Shown here: positions 27,966 through 37,016 of the stretch, one piece after another
Layout of the letters: every line of letters begins with the position of its first letter
Position numbering within the stretch: the first letter of the stretch is position 1
Assembly: GCF_030363035.1 (NCBI RefSeq)
Contig: NZ_JAUCMN010000008.1
Coordinates: 62,001 to 126,000, forward strand
DNA from: Curtobacterium caseinilyticum
GTDB lineage: Bacteria > Actinomycetota > Actinomycetes > Actinomycetales > Microbacteriaceae
Reading direction: 5' to 3'
Length of the DNA stretch: 64,000 nt
Position numbers and translations under genes: made by a program
The notes under the pieces: model-generated
Database searches by the model: none
What the model was told of the DNA's origin: nothing
The model's input: the letters and a program-made list of their open reading frames with translations, nothing else

Positions 27966-28790
27966 ATGCAGACGGCGGCGGCACTCCTGTCGCCCGGGTC
28001 CGAAGGGGCGACCGGGCGGTCCGGCGCTGCCCGGCAGGGGGCCGCGGCGGCTCCCGTGCGGCCCTCGCGGCGCGTCGACCACCTGGGGGACGCCCGGGCC
28101 GCGCTCGACCGCATCACGGCACTGCGCTCCCGGGTGGCCGAGATGGAGGCACCCCGGGTCGACGTCCAGGGGCTGCCGACCGCTGCGGCGCTGCAGCCCC
28201 TGCTGCCGGGCGGCACGATCCGCGTCGGCGGGTCCTACGCCGTGCAGGAGTCGGTGCTCCTCGCGATGACCATGCTCCAGGCGGCCTCGGCCGAGGGTGC
28301 CTGGTGTGCCGTCGTCGGCGTGCCCTCGTTCGGGGTCGAGGCCGCGTCGGCGATGGGCATCGACCTCGAACGACTCGTGCTCGTCCCCGACCCGGGCGAC
28401 CAGTGGCTCACCGTGACGGCCGCCCTGGCCGACGTCGCCCAGATCGTCCTCACGCGGCCGCTCGGTCGCGTGGTGCCCGGCGACGTCTCGCGGCTCGCGG
28501 CCCGGTTGCGGCAGCGCGGTGGGGCGCTCGTCGCGCTCGGGTCGTGGCCGGGTGCCGACGTCACGCTGCGGGTGACCGGGTCGGTGTGGAGCGGGATCGG
28601 CGACGGCCACGGGCACCTGGCGGAGCGCCGGGCCACCGTGACCGCGTCGGGCCGGGCGGGGGCAGGACGTCCGGTCAGCGCCGACCTGCTGCTGCCCGCG
28701 GCGGACGGCGCGGTGCGGCCCGCGGTCGAGCACGCAGGGGCCGCCGCGGGTCCGTCCCGTGTGCTGCGACCGGTGGCGGTGGCGTCGTGA
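27966..28790 (+). CDS. imuA': ImuA'-type mutasome protein (RecA-like fold)
   Basis: 274-aa RecA/SulA-like protein that works with ImuB and DnaE2 in damage-induced mutagenesis. The segment LPTAAALQPLLPGGTIRVGGSY (cited in two parts: LPTAAALQPLLPGG and TIRVGGSY) resembles the start of a RecA core, but the Walker A lysine motif is not intact, as is usual for ImuA'. I chose ATG 27966 because the promoter lies upstream of it; the open frame continues to an ATG at 27918 that is upstream of the -35 and would not be transcribed. The stop overlaps imuB (GTGA). Confidence 0.85.
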   Translation: MQTAAALLSPGSEGATGRSGAARQGAAAAPVRPSRRVDHLGDARAALDRITALRSRVAEMEAPRVDVQGLPTAAALQPLLPGGTIRVGGSYAVQESVLLAMTMLQAASAEGAWCAVVGVPSFGVEAASAMGIDLERLVLVPDPGDQWLTVTAALADVAQIVLTRPLGRVVPGDVSRLAARLRQRGGALVALGSWPGADVTLRVTGSVWSGIGDGHGHLAERRATVTASGRAGAGRPVSADLLLPAADGAVRPAVEHAGAAAGPSRVLRPVAVAS

Positions 28791-30484
28791 GCCCGCGGGG
28801 ACGGGCACGCGCGGCTGCGCCGCGTCCGATGGGGAGCGGGAGCGGGAGCACCGGGGTGCCGGGTGCGGCTGCCGTGCGCGCCGACGCCCTGGCCCGCGGC
28901 GGTGCCCTGCCGGAACCGCCCCCGACCCGGACGATCGTGCTGTGGTGCCCGGACTGGCCCGTCATCGCCGCGGCCCGGGCAGCGGGTTCGCCCCCTGACC
29001 ACCCGTTCGCCCTGGTGGCGAAGGGCCTGGTGTTCGCCAGTTCGGCCAGCGCCCGGCAGCAGGGCGTCGTGCGCGGTCTCCGCGTGCGCGAGGCCCAGGC
29101 ACGGTGCCCCGAGCTCGTGGTCGAGCCCTACGACGACGCACTCGACCACCGGGCGTTCGAACCCGTCATCCGCGCGATCGAGGAGGCCGTCCCCGGGGTC
29201 GAGGTCCTGCGGCCCGGCACGGTCGCGCTGCGGTCACGCGGTCCGGCGCGCTACTACGGCGGTGAGCGGGCCGCGGCGGCGACCCTCGCGGGCATCGCGG
29301 CCGACCACGGCGCCCCGGGGGTGCGTGCCGGGGTGGCGGACACCCCGTTCGCGGCGGAGCAGGCCGCGCGTGCCCGGCCCGTGCGGCCCGGCGAGCGGGT
29401 GCGGATCGTGCCCGTCGGCGGGTCGGCGACGTTCCTGGCGGACCTGCCGCTCGGCGTGCTCGGCGACGCCGACCTGGCGATGGTGCTCGGGCGGCTCGGC
29501 ATCGCGACCCTCGGGGACTTCGCCGCGCTCGGCGACGAGCAGGTGCGCGACCGGTTCGGTGTGGCCGGGGCGTTCCTGCACCGGCTGGCGGGCGGGCGTG
29601 ACCCGCGAGAGGTCGCCGCGCGTGCGGTGCCGCCGGAGCTCCGGGTCGAGGCGTCCTTCGAACCACCGCTCGACCGTGCCGACCAGATCGCGTTCGCGTT
29701 CCGGCGGTCGGCCGACGACTTCGCCGCGCGGTTGCGGGCGGCGGGTCTCGTCGCGACCACGATCCGGGTCGGCATCGTCGACGAGCGCGACCTGCTGCTC
29801 GAGCGCACCTGGGTGCACCCGCGCTGGTTCGACGCCGCCGACGTGGTCGACCGGGTGCGGTGGCAGCTCGCCGGCGGGGTGGACCCCACGGGGCTCGAGG
29901 CGCCCGTGGTCCAGGTGGTGCTCGAGCCGGTCGCGGTCGACGACGCGGCGAACCACGAGCGCGGGCTGTGGGGGACCGGGCCGGACGAGCGCGTGCACCA
30001 CGCCCTGGCCCGTGTGCAGGGGCTCGTCGGGCACGAGGGGGTGGTGACCCCGCGGATCGGCGGCGGGCGCACGCTGGCCGAACGGGTCGTGCTCGTGCCG
30101 TGGGGCGACGCCCCCGTGGGTGGTGAGCGCGCGCTGGCGACGGTGCGCGACCGGCCGTGGCCGGGCAGACTGCCCGGGCCGCCGCCCGCCACCGTGCTCG
30201 AACGGCCGCGACCCGTCGACGTCGTCGCGGCCGGCGGCGAGACCGTGGACGTGGACGACCGAGGCGCACTGACCGGTGCGCCCGAGCGGTTCCGCGCCGA
30301 GGGGGAGCGCGGCGGACGCTTCGCGCCGGTGACCGCGTGGGCGGGGCCCTGGCCGCTGGTCGTGCGGTGGTGGGAGGCCGGCGGACGACGACTGCACCGG
30401 ATGCAGCTCGTCGACGGGGACGGCCGCGCCTGGTACCTGGTGCTCGCCGACCACCGCTGGTGGGCCGAGGCGGTCGCGACGTGA
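28787..30484 (+). CDS. imuB: ImuB, catalytically inactive Y-family polymerase-like adaptor
   Basis: 565-aa adaptor linking DnaE2, ImuA' and the beta clamp. The N-terminus has RTIVLWCPDWPVIAAARA, the Y-family fold without the acidic catalytic residues, then SSASARQQGVVRGLRVREAQ. The middle has the YYGGERAAAATL and AGVADTPFAAEQAAR blocks, followed by a little-finger-like region. Where mycobacterial ImuB carries the clamp motif QLPLWG, this protein has ERGLWG (near residue 392), so clamp binding may be weaker. It overlaps imuA' by 4 bp; dnaE2 follows after 10 bp with GAGGAG. Confidence 0.93.
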   Translation: MSPRGRARAAAPRPMGSGSGSTGVPGAAAVRADALARGGALPEPPPTRTIVLWCPDWPVIAAARAAGSPPDHPFALVAKGLVFASSASARQQGVVRGLRVREAQARCPELVVEPYDDALDHRAFEPVIRAIEEAVPGVEVLRPGTVALRSRGPARYYGGERAAAATLAGIAADHGAPGVRAGVADTPFAAEQAARARPVRPGERVRIVPVGGSATFLADLPLGVLGDADLAMVLGRLGIATLGDFAALGDEQVRDRFGVAGAFLHRLAGGRDPREVAARAVPPELRVEASFEPPLDRADQIAFAFRRSADDFAARLRAAGLVATTIRVGIVDERDLLLERTWVHPRWFDAADVVDRVRWQLAGGVDPTGLEAPVVQVVLEPVAVDDAANHERGLWGTGPDERVHHALARVQGLVGHEGVVTPRIGGGRTLAERVVLVPWGDAPVGGERALATVRDRPWPGRLPGPPPATVLERPRPVDVVAAGGETVDVDDRGALTGAPERFRAEGERGGRFAPVTAWAGPWPLVVRWWEAGGRRLHRMQLVDGDGRAWYLVLADHRWWAEAVAT

Positions 30485-30494
30485 GGAGTTCCTG

Positions 30495-33400
30495 ATGGGC
30501 TACAGCAACCCGCCGATCCCGTGGTCGCAGTTCGAGCGGGCGCTGTCGGACAAGCGCCCGGACAGCGCGCACGCCGGGGACGGCGGTGACAGCCCGGCCT
30601 GGTCGCGCAAGCGGTCCCGGTACGTCCCCCCGACGCCGGCGTCCGACGACGACGCTCCGGTCGTCCCGTACGCGGAGCTGCACGCGCACTCGACCTTCAG
30701 CTTCCTCGACGGCGCGAGCGGGCCCGAGCACCTGGTGGAGGAGGCAGCGCGCCTGCACCTGCACGGCCTGGCGCTGACCGACCACGACGGGTTCTACGGC
30801 GCCGCACGGATGGCCGAGGTCGCCGAGGCGTACCCGACCGTGACGACCGTGTACGGCACCGAGCTGTCCCTGGGGCTGACCGAGCCGCAGAACGGCGTGC
30901 CCGATCCCGAGGGCACCCACCTGCTGCTGCTCGCCGACGGGCAGGACGGGTACCACCGGCTCGCTGCCGCGGTCACCCGGGCGCACCTCGCCGCCGGGGC
31001 CGAGAAGGGGCGGCCGCAGTACGACCTCGACGAGCTCGCCGCACGGGCGGAGGGGCACTGGCGGGTCCTGACGGGCTGCCGGAAGGGCTCCGTGCGCCAG
31101 GCCCTCGAGCGCGGTGGCGAGTCCGCGGCGGACGAGGCACTGCGGGCGCTGCTCGACCGCTTCGGCACGGCCGGGGTGGTCGTCGAGCTCACCGACCACG
31201 GCGAGCCGCTCGACAGCGCCAGGAACGACGTCCTCGCGTCGCTCGCGACCCGGCACGGGCTGTCCGTCGTGGCGACCGGGAACGTGCACTACGCGACGCC
31301 GGACCGTTTCCCGGTGGCGACCGCGCTCGCGGCCGTACGGGCGCGGCGCAGCCTCGACGAGATCGACGGCTGGTTGCCCGCGGCGCCGACCGCACACCTG
31401 CGCTCCGGTGCGGAGATGGCACGGCGGTTCGCGCGCTGGCCCGGTGCCGTCGAGACGAGCGTGGAGCTGGCGGACGAGCTCGGCTTCCGACTCCGGTCCG
31501 CCAAGCCGGGCCTGCCGGACGTCGAGGTGCCCGAGGGACACACGACGATGTCGTGGCTCCGCGAGCTCACCTGGCGCGGTGCCCGACGGTTCTACCCGGG
31601 CAGCGCGGACGGTGTCGACCCGCAGAAGCGCGAGCGGATCGAGCGGGAGCTCTCGGTCATCGCGGACAAGGACTTCCCGGGCTACTTCCTGATCGTGCGG
31701 GACATGGTGCAGTACGCCCGCGACCGCGGCATCCTCTGCCAGGGGCGCGGGTCGGCCGCGAACTCGGCGGTCTGCTACCTGCTCGAGATCACCGCGGTGG
31801 ACTCGATCCGGTACGGGCTGCCGTTCGAGCGGTTCCTGTCGGCGATGCGCGACGAGGAGCCCGACATCGACGTCGACTTTGACTCGGACCGTCGCGAAGA
31901 GGTGATCCAGTACGTCTACGAGAAGTACGGCCGGTTCAACGCCGCCCAGGTCGCGAACGTCATCACCTACCGCCCGAAGGGCGCCGTGCGCGACATGGCG
32001 AAGGCGCTCGGGCACAGCCCCGGGCAGCAGGACGCCTGGTCGAAGCAGGTCGAGCGGTGGGGTTCGGTCACCGAGAGCCAGGACCACGACATCCCGGACA
32101 CCGTGGTCGACATGGCGCAGCAGGTGCTCGGGTTCCCGCGGCACCTCGGCATCCACTCCGGCGGCATGGTGCTCACCGACCGCCCGGTGGGCGAGGTCGT
32201 ACCGATCGAACACGCCCGGATGGACGGCCGCACGGTCCTGCAGTGGGACAAGGACGACTGCGCCTACATGGGGCTCGTGAAGTTCGACATGCTCGGGCTG
32301 GGGATGCTCGCGGCGCTGCAGTACGCATTCGACCTGGCCGACGAGCACTGCGGGGAGCGCTGGGACATGCACTCGATCCCGAAGGAGGAACAGGGGGTCT
32401 ACGACCAGCTGTGCCGGGCGGACACGATCGGGGTGTTCCAGGTCGAGTCCCGTGCGCAGATGGGCACGCTGCCGCGCCTGCTGCCCCGACGGTTCTACGA
32501 CCTGGTGATCGAGGTCGCCCTGGTGCGTCCCGGGCCGATCCAGGGCGGTGCCGTGCACCCGTACATCCGGCGCCGCACGGGCGAGGAACCCATCACCTAC
32601 ATCCACCCGTCGCTCGAACCCGTGCTCGAACGGACGCTCGGGGTGCCGCTGTTCCAGGAGCAGCTCATGCAGATGGCGATCGCGGTCGGCGGGTGCTCGG
32701 GCGACGACGCGGACCTGCTCCGCCGGGCGATGGGGTCGAAGCGGGGCCTCGAGAAGATCGAGCGGCTGCGCGAGAAGCTCTACGCCGGGATGGCCGCGAA
32801 CGACATCCACGGCGCGGACGCCGACGCCATCTACGCGAAGATCCAGGCGTTCGCCAACTTCGGGTTCGCGGAGAGCCACTCCATCAGCTTCGCGCTCATC
32901 GTCTACGCGAGCGCCTGGATGCGGCTGCACTACCCGGGGGCGTTCCTCGCGGCGCTGCTCCGGGCGCAGCCGATGGGGTTCTACTCGCCGCAGACCCTGG
33001 TGGCCGACGCGCGGCGGCACGGGGTGCGGGTGCTCCGGCCGGACGTCCTGCGTTCCGCGGTCGACGCGACGCTCGAACCCGTGGGTGGCGATGGCGACGA
33101 CCACGACCACGACCACGGCGACGGTCACGACCACGGCGGCGACGGTGACGGCGCCGGGCCCGTCGGGACGGGTGCTCCGCGGGCGCGAACCACGGGCGCG
33201 GACGCCTGCCTGGCCGAGGAGCAGCCGCCGGTGCTGCCGTTCGACGCCTCCCTCCCCGACGACACCGCCGACCACCGGCGCGACGGTGCCTTCGCGGTCC
33301 GCCTCGGGTTGGTCGAGGTCGCCTCGCTCGGTCGCCGGAGCGCCGAGGCCATCGTCGCCGAGCGGGACGCGCACGGGCCGTTCACCGACATGTCCGACCT

Positions 33401-33995
33401 GGCCCGACGGGTGCGCCTGAGCACGGCGCAGCTCGAGGCGCTGGCGGCCGCGGACGCCTTCGCCGGACTCGGCATCGACCGGCGCAGCGGCATGTGGTCG
33501 GCCGCCCAGGCCGCGGCGGAGCGACCCGACCAGCTGCCGGACACGCAGGTCACCGTGCAGCCGCCGCTGTTCGGGCAGATGACGAGCGGGGACGTCCTGA
33601 TCGCCGACATGTGGTCGACGGGCATGACGACCGATGACCACCCGGTGCGGCACGTCCGTCCGCGCCTGGCCGCCCGCGGAGCACTGAGCGTGCTGGACAC
33701 CGCGACCGCGGAGACCGGTCGGCGCGTCGAGGTCGGCGGGATCGTCACCCACCGGCAGCGTCCGGCGACGGCGTCGGGGATCACCTTCATGAACGTCGAG
33801 GACGAGACCGGACTGGTCAACGTGATCTGCAGCGTCGGGGTCTGGGGTCGCTACCGGCGGGTGGCGCGCGAGTCCCCGGCCGTGGTGGTGCGGGGGATCC
33901 TCGAGCGGTCACCCGACGGGGTCGTGAACCTGGTGGCGGACCGGATCGAGCACCTGCCGCTGGGGGTGCGGACACGGTCGCGCGACTTCCAGTGA
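30495..33995 (+). CDS. dnaE2: Error-prone DNA polymerase DnaE2
   Basis: C-family polymerase for translesion synthesis under SOS control (1166 aa). The N-terminal MGYSNPPIPWSQFERAL, the PHP domain (YAELHAHSTFSFLDGAS, LTDHDGFYG), the palm motif PDIDVDFDSDRREEVI, the fingers region GVFQVESRAQMG and the late OB-fold region (TGRRVEVGGIVTHRQRP) match DnaE2. An insertion near residues 860-885 is a run of Asp, His and Gly (DDHDHDHGDGHDH) not expected in the family. The ATG at 30495 follows GAGGAG. It is the last gene of the imuA'-imuB-dnaE2 operon. Confidence 0.97.
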   Translation: MGYSNPPIPWSQFERALSDKRPDSAHAGDGGDSPAWSRKRSRYVPPTPASDDDAPVVPYAELHAHSTFSFLDGASGPEHLVEEAARLHLHGLALTDHDGFYGAARMAEVAEAYPTVTTVYGTELSLGLTEPQNGVPDPEGTHLLLLADGQDGYHRLAAAVTRAHLAAGAEKGRPQYDLDELAARAEGHWRVLTGCRKGSVRQALERGGESAADEALRALLDRFGTAGVVVELTDHGEPLDSARNDVLASLATRHGLSVVATGNVHYATPDRFPVATALAAVRARRSLDEIDGWLPAAPTAHLRSGAEMARRFARWPGAVETSVELADELGFRLRSAKPGLPDVEVPEGHTTMSWLRELTWRGARRFYPGSADGVDPQKRERIERELSVIADKDFPGYFLIVRDMVQYARDRGILCQGRGSAANSAVCYLLEITAVDSIRYGLPFERFLSAMRDEEPDIDVDFDSDRREEVIQYVYEKYGRFNAAQVANVITYRPKGAVRDMAKALGHSPGQQDAWSKQVERWGSVTESQDHDIPDTVVDMAQQVLGFPRHLGIHSGGMVLTDRPVGEVVPIEHARMDGRTVLQWDKDDCAYMGLVKFDMLGLGMLAALQYAFDLADEHCGERWDMHSIPKEEQGVYDQLCRADTIGVFQVESRAQMGTLPRLLPRRFYDLVIEVALVRPGPIQGGAVHPYIRRRTGEEPITYIHPSLEPVLERTLGVPLFQEQLMQMAIAVGGCSGDDADLLRRAMGSKRGLEKIERLREKLYAGMAANDIHGADADAIYAKIQAFANFGFAESHSISFALIVYASAWMRLHYPGAFLAALLRAQPMGFYSPQTLVADARRHGVRVLRPDVLRSAVDATLEPVGGDGDDHDHDHGDGHDHGGDGDGAGPVGTGAPRARTTGADACLAEEQPPVLPFDASLPDDTADHRRDGAFAVRLGLVEVASLGRRSAEAIVAERDAHGPFTDMSDLARRVRLSTAQLEALAAADAFAGLGIDRRSGMWSAAQAAAERPDQLPDTQVTVQPPLFGQMTSGDVLIADMWSTGMTTDDHPVRHVRPRLAARGALSVLDTATAETGRRVEVGGIVTHRQRPATASGITFMNVEDETGLVNVICSVGVWGRYRRVARESPAVVVRGILERSPDGVVNLVADRIEHLPLGVRTRSRDFQ

Positions 33996-33997
33996 CC

Positions 33998-34041
33998 CGG
34001 TGCGCCCGGACGCGGTGCGCCCGGACGCGGTGCGCCGAACG
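33998..34041. repeat. 15-bp tandem repeat after dnaE2
   Basis: CGGTGCGCCCGGACG occurs at 33998-34012 and 34013-34027, with a third slightly changed copy to 34041. It lies in the 77-bp gap between the convergent dnaE2 and sensor kinase genes. I see no clean terminator hairpin there. Confidence 0.7.
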
Positions 34042-34072
34042 CGCCGTGCGCTCGACCGCAGGCCGCGATGCG

Positions 34073-35647
34073 TCAGGACCCGGTCTGCTCGCGCACCACG
34101 GGCACGCGGACGGTGACCTCGAGGCCACCGGAGCGGACGTTGCGGAGGGCCACCGTGCCTCCCGACCGTTCCGCGATGGCGCGCACGATCGCGAGCCCGA
34201 GTCCGGAGCCGCCCGGCATCGGGACCCCACCGCTCTCCGGATCGGGGTGCCGGCGCGAGGTCCTGGCCTCGTCCGGGCGGGTGAACCGGTCGAACGCGAC
34301 CGGGATGAACGACTCGGGCACACCCGGACCGTCGTCCGTGACCTGCAGGACGCCCGCGTCGCCCTCGACGCGCCAGGAGACGAACACGCCGCCACCGCGG
34401 GGGAGTGCCGCGACCGCGTTGCTCGCGGTGTTCGTGACGAGCTGGGCGATGCCGCCGGTGTCGAGCCGGAAGCGTGGTTCCGCCGGTTCGCCGTGTCCGT
34501 CGGACGACGGACCGTCGACGGTGGTCGTCGCCGGAGCGCCGCTGCCGGTGCCGTCGGCCGACGTGCCGGTCGTCGGTGCAGGCGGTTCGAGGTCGAAGTC
34601 GACGGTGACGTCCTTCGCCGACGCGATGAGCCGGACACGGTCGACGGCGGCCATGACCTCGTCGCCGAGGTCGCTCCACGATGTCGTCGCCTGCGCACCG
34701 TCCTGTTCGCGACGCTCCGACTCCTCGATGCGGGACAGTGTGAGCAGGTCGTTCGCCAGACGCGAGAGCCGGGCGACGCTGCGCTTGGCACGGTCGATGT
34801 GCGCCGCGAGCGCCTCGGCGTCGTCCCCGTCGAGCGACGCCAGGTCGAGCTGCGTGGTGAGGATGGCGAGCGGGGTCCGCAGCTCGTGGCTGGCGTCCGA
34901 CACCATCTGCCGCTCGCGTTCGGTCGCCTGGCGGGTCCGTGCGAGGAACGCGTTCAACGTGGTGGCGAGCGAGGCCAGCTCGTCCTGCGCCGGCCCGACC
35001 GGCAGCTCGGCGCGTTCGGGGGCGACGGAGAGCCGCTCGGCCTCGCGACGCATGCGGTTCACGGGCCGGAGTGCTGCGGTGGCGAGCGCCCAGGACGCGA
35101 CGCCGAAGGCGATGAGGATCGCCAGCCCGGTCAGCGACAGTGTGGTGGTGAGGTCGTCGACGACGATGGCCTCGGCCTGCGAGTTGCGCGCCGCCACGAC
35201 CGTCCACCGGCCCGCCTGGTTGACCGGGTGCTCGATGACGACGCGGTACTCCGAGCCGGAGACCGTGATGAGCGAGGTGCCGGCCCGCGTGGACGTCAGA
35301 CTGCCCAGGGCCCGTTCGACGCGTGGCGGCATGGTCGACAGCCGGATCTGCCCCGACGGGGCCACGACCGCGACGAGCTGCGCGTTGCCGGGTGCCGACA
35401 GGTCGGGGTCGCTGTCCACCTCGAGCGTCGCCACGTAGGGGTCGACGTCGGCGTCGAGCAGCGTCCGGGTGGCGCTCGCCACGACGCTGACGACCTGGAA
35501 CCGCATGACGAGCACGAGCAGCACGATCACGACGGCGGCGATGGCCGTCGAGCCGATGGTGATCCGGGCGCGGAGGGACAGCACCCGCAACGGCCGGGGC
35601 AGCCCGCCGCGGCGACGGGATGCCGGTGTCGGTGCGGGGTCCGTCAC
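34073..35647 (-). CDS. Two-component sensor histidine kinase
   Basis: Membrane sensor kinase (524 aa). Two TM helices (about residues 30-50 and 172-195) flank an extracytoplasmic domain of about 120 aa, then HAMP, the H-box SDASHELRTPLAIL (His254), the N-region TNTASNAVAALPRGGG, and the G boxes DDGPGVP and GSGLGLAIVRAIAERSGG. A Thr/Gly/Ser-rich, low-complexity insertion of about 35 aa separates the DHp and ATP-binding domains. It lies behind its response regulator with a 4-bp overlap (GTGA). The overall design resembles TcrY/BaeS-like kinases. The signal is unknown. Confidence 0.95.
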   Translation of the reverse strand: MTDPAPTPASRRRGGLPRPLRVLSLRARITIGSTAIAAVVIVLLVLVMRFQVVSVVASATRTLLDADVDPYVATLEVDSDPDLSAPGNAQLVAVVAPSGQIRLSTMPPRVERALGSLTSTRAGTSLITVSGSEYRVVIEHPVNQAGRWTVVAARNSQAEAIVVDDLTTTLSLTGLAILIAFGVASWALATAALRPVNRMRREAERLSVAPERAELPVGPAQDELASLATTLNAFLARTRQATERERQMVSDASHELRTPLAILTTQLDLASLDGDDAEALAAHIDRAKRSVARLSRLANDLLTLSRIEESERREQDGAQATTSWSDLGDEVMAAVDRVRLIASAKDVTVDFDLEPPAPTTGTSADGTGSGAPATTTVDGPSSDGHGEPAEPRFRLDTGGIAQLVTNTASNAVAALPRGGGVFVSWRVEGDAGVLQVTDDGPGVPESFIPVAFDRFTRPDEARTSRRHPDPESGGVPMPGGSGLGLAIVRAIAERSGGTVALRNVRSGGLEVTVRVPVVREQTGS

Positions 35648-36321
35648 GCTCCGAGCAGGTCGAGTCGGTAGCCGCGGCCCCTGACGGTGGCGATGGCGAC
35701 CGTCGCCTCGTGCGAGGTCAGCTTCTTGCGGAGGTACGAGATGTACTGCTCGACGACGTTCGGGTCGACGTGCTGTGAGCCGTCCCAGACCTCCTCGAGG
35801 ATCTTCGGTCGGTCGACGACGGTGCCGACCTGCCGCGCGAGCAGGCGGAGCAGGGCGAACTCGGTCGGGCTGACGGCGACGCGCTGGCCCTTGATCGAGA
35901 TGCGGCGGGCCTCGGAGTCGATGGCGACGTCGCCGACCTCGATGGTGCGCTGTCCGGCGGCGGACTCGCGTCGGCCGAGGGCGCGGAGCCGGGCCGTGAG
36001 CTCGGCGAAGGCGAAGGGCTTCGTCAGGTAGTCGTCGGCGCCGGCATCGAGCCCGAACACCCGGTCGTCGACGGCATCGCGCGCGGTGACCAGCAGGATG
36101 CGGACCGGGTCCTCGCGCTCGCGGATCCGCCGGGCCAGCTCGAAGCCGGACATGCCCGGCATCATCACGTCCACGACCGCGAGGTCGAAGGCCTGCTCGC
36201 CGAGGGCGATGAGCGCCTCGACCCCGTTCTCGACCGCGGTGACGCGGTACCCCTCTGCGGCGAGCCCACGCTCCATGAGCGCGCGCATCTCGTCGTCGTC
36301 CTCGACCACCAACAGGCGCAT
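35644..36321 (-). CDS. OmpR-family response regulator
   Basis: DNA-binding response regulator (225 aa). The receiver domain has VVEDDDEMRAL, the phospho-acceptor Asp51 in VVDVMMPGMSG, the Thr switch (LLVTARDAV) and the Lys in YLTKPFAFAEL. The C-terminal winged helix has SPTEFALLRLLAR and VVEQYISYLRKKL, then RGRGYRL. I chose ATG 36321; an upstream in-frame extension to 36534 is unlike any receiver domain and overlaps the divergent promoter region. It pairs with the kinase encoded immediately downstream. Confidence 0.95.
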   Translation of the reverse strand: MRLLVVEDDDEMRALMERGLAAEGYRVTAVENGVEALIALGEQAFDLAVVDVMMPGMSGFELARRIREREDPVRILLVTARDAVDDRVFGLDAGADDYLTKPFAFAELTARLRALGRRESAAGQRTIEVGDVAIDSEARRISIKGQRVAVSPTEFALLRLLARQVGTVVDRPKILEEVWDGSQHVDPNVVEQYISYLRKKLTSHEATVAIATVRGRGYRLDLLGA

Positions 36322-36535
36322 GATCGACCTCCTCGGACCCATCGTGGCAGGGAACGGCCGATCCGGGGAGGATCCCGCCCTGAACTCGCTGAATCTCGTC
36401 ACAGCGACCCGACCGGTCCCGTTCGCGGGGCAGAACGGTCTGTCCCGCGGAGTGGGGTGGTGATCGGCGACGAGCCCCGTTGCTATGCTCCGCACCGGAC
36501 GCGGCGTACCCGACGTGGTGTCCGTAGGGGGCACC

Positions 36536-36946
36536 GTGCAGGATCAGTCGAACACGCAGGACCGGTCAGACCAGTCCGTCCACCCGGCCATCGCCCGGCT
36601 GCACGCCGAGCTCGAGGCCGCTCGGCGCGGCATCGACGTGCTCGACGAGCTCGAGGCCGCTCGCCGCGAGCGCGTCGTCGCCGAGATGCTCAGTGCCGTG
36701 CCGGACCTCGCGAGCCGGGCGGCGTACGAGGCGGGCACCGACGGTGTCGTCGCGACCATCCGCCGCTTCGCCGTGGTCGAGGACGACCAGGACGAGTCCA
36801 CGACGGCGCTCTGGGACCGGGTCGTGCTGACCGCGGTCGAGGCGGCGGCCGCCGTCGACGGGGCGCCCCGGGATGCGGCTGCGCGGACCGGCACGACGAC
36901 CGGGCCGGCCCGGACCGTCGCGGGGCGCATCGCAGCAGCACACTGA
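36536..36946 (+). CDS. Small helical protein of unknown function
   Basis: 136-aa protein from GTG 36536, preceded by AGGGGG; TATGCT at 36484-36489 is a plausible -10. The sequence is mostly helical and charged, with an internal near-repeat (LEAARRGIDVLDE / LEAARRERVV). No domain is recognised and there is no membrane segment. It is divergent from the response regulator, so it might be a target of that system; this is guesswork. Confidence 0.6.
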   Translation: MQDQSNTQDRSDQSVHPAIARLHAELEAARRGIDVLDELEAARRERVVAEMLSAVPDLASRAAYEAGTDGVVATIRRFAVVEDDQDESTTALWDRVVLTAVEAAAAVDGAPRDAAARTGTTTGPARTVAGRIAAAH

Positions 36947-36949
36947 CGA

Positions 36950-37014
36950 GCAGCGGCAGCGGCAGCGGCAGCGGCAGTACCAGCACCAGCGTCAGCAGCC
37001 GCTGCAGCAGCGGC
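36950..37014. repeat. GGCAGC hexanucleotide run with terminal hairpin
   Basis: CGGCAG repeats about five times at 36953-36987. The run ends with the perfect hairpin GCCGCTG-CAG-CAGCGGC (36998-37014), which lies between convergent genes and may act as a terminator for both. Confidence 0.65.
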
Positions 37015-37016
37015 CG

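Noticed and set aside
29166..33752. Minus-strand open frame of 1528 aa opposite imuB and dnaE2
   Set aside because: Same reason: the plus strand holds complete ImuB and DnaE2 proteins; the antisense frame is Arg/Asp-rich and lacks domains.
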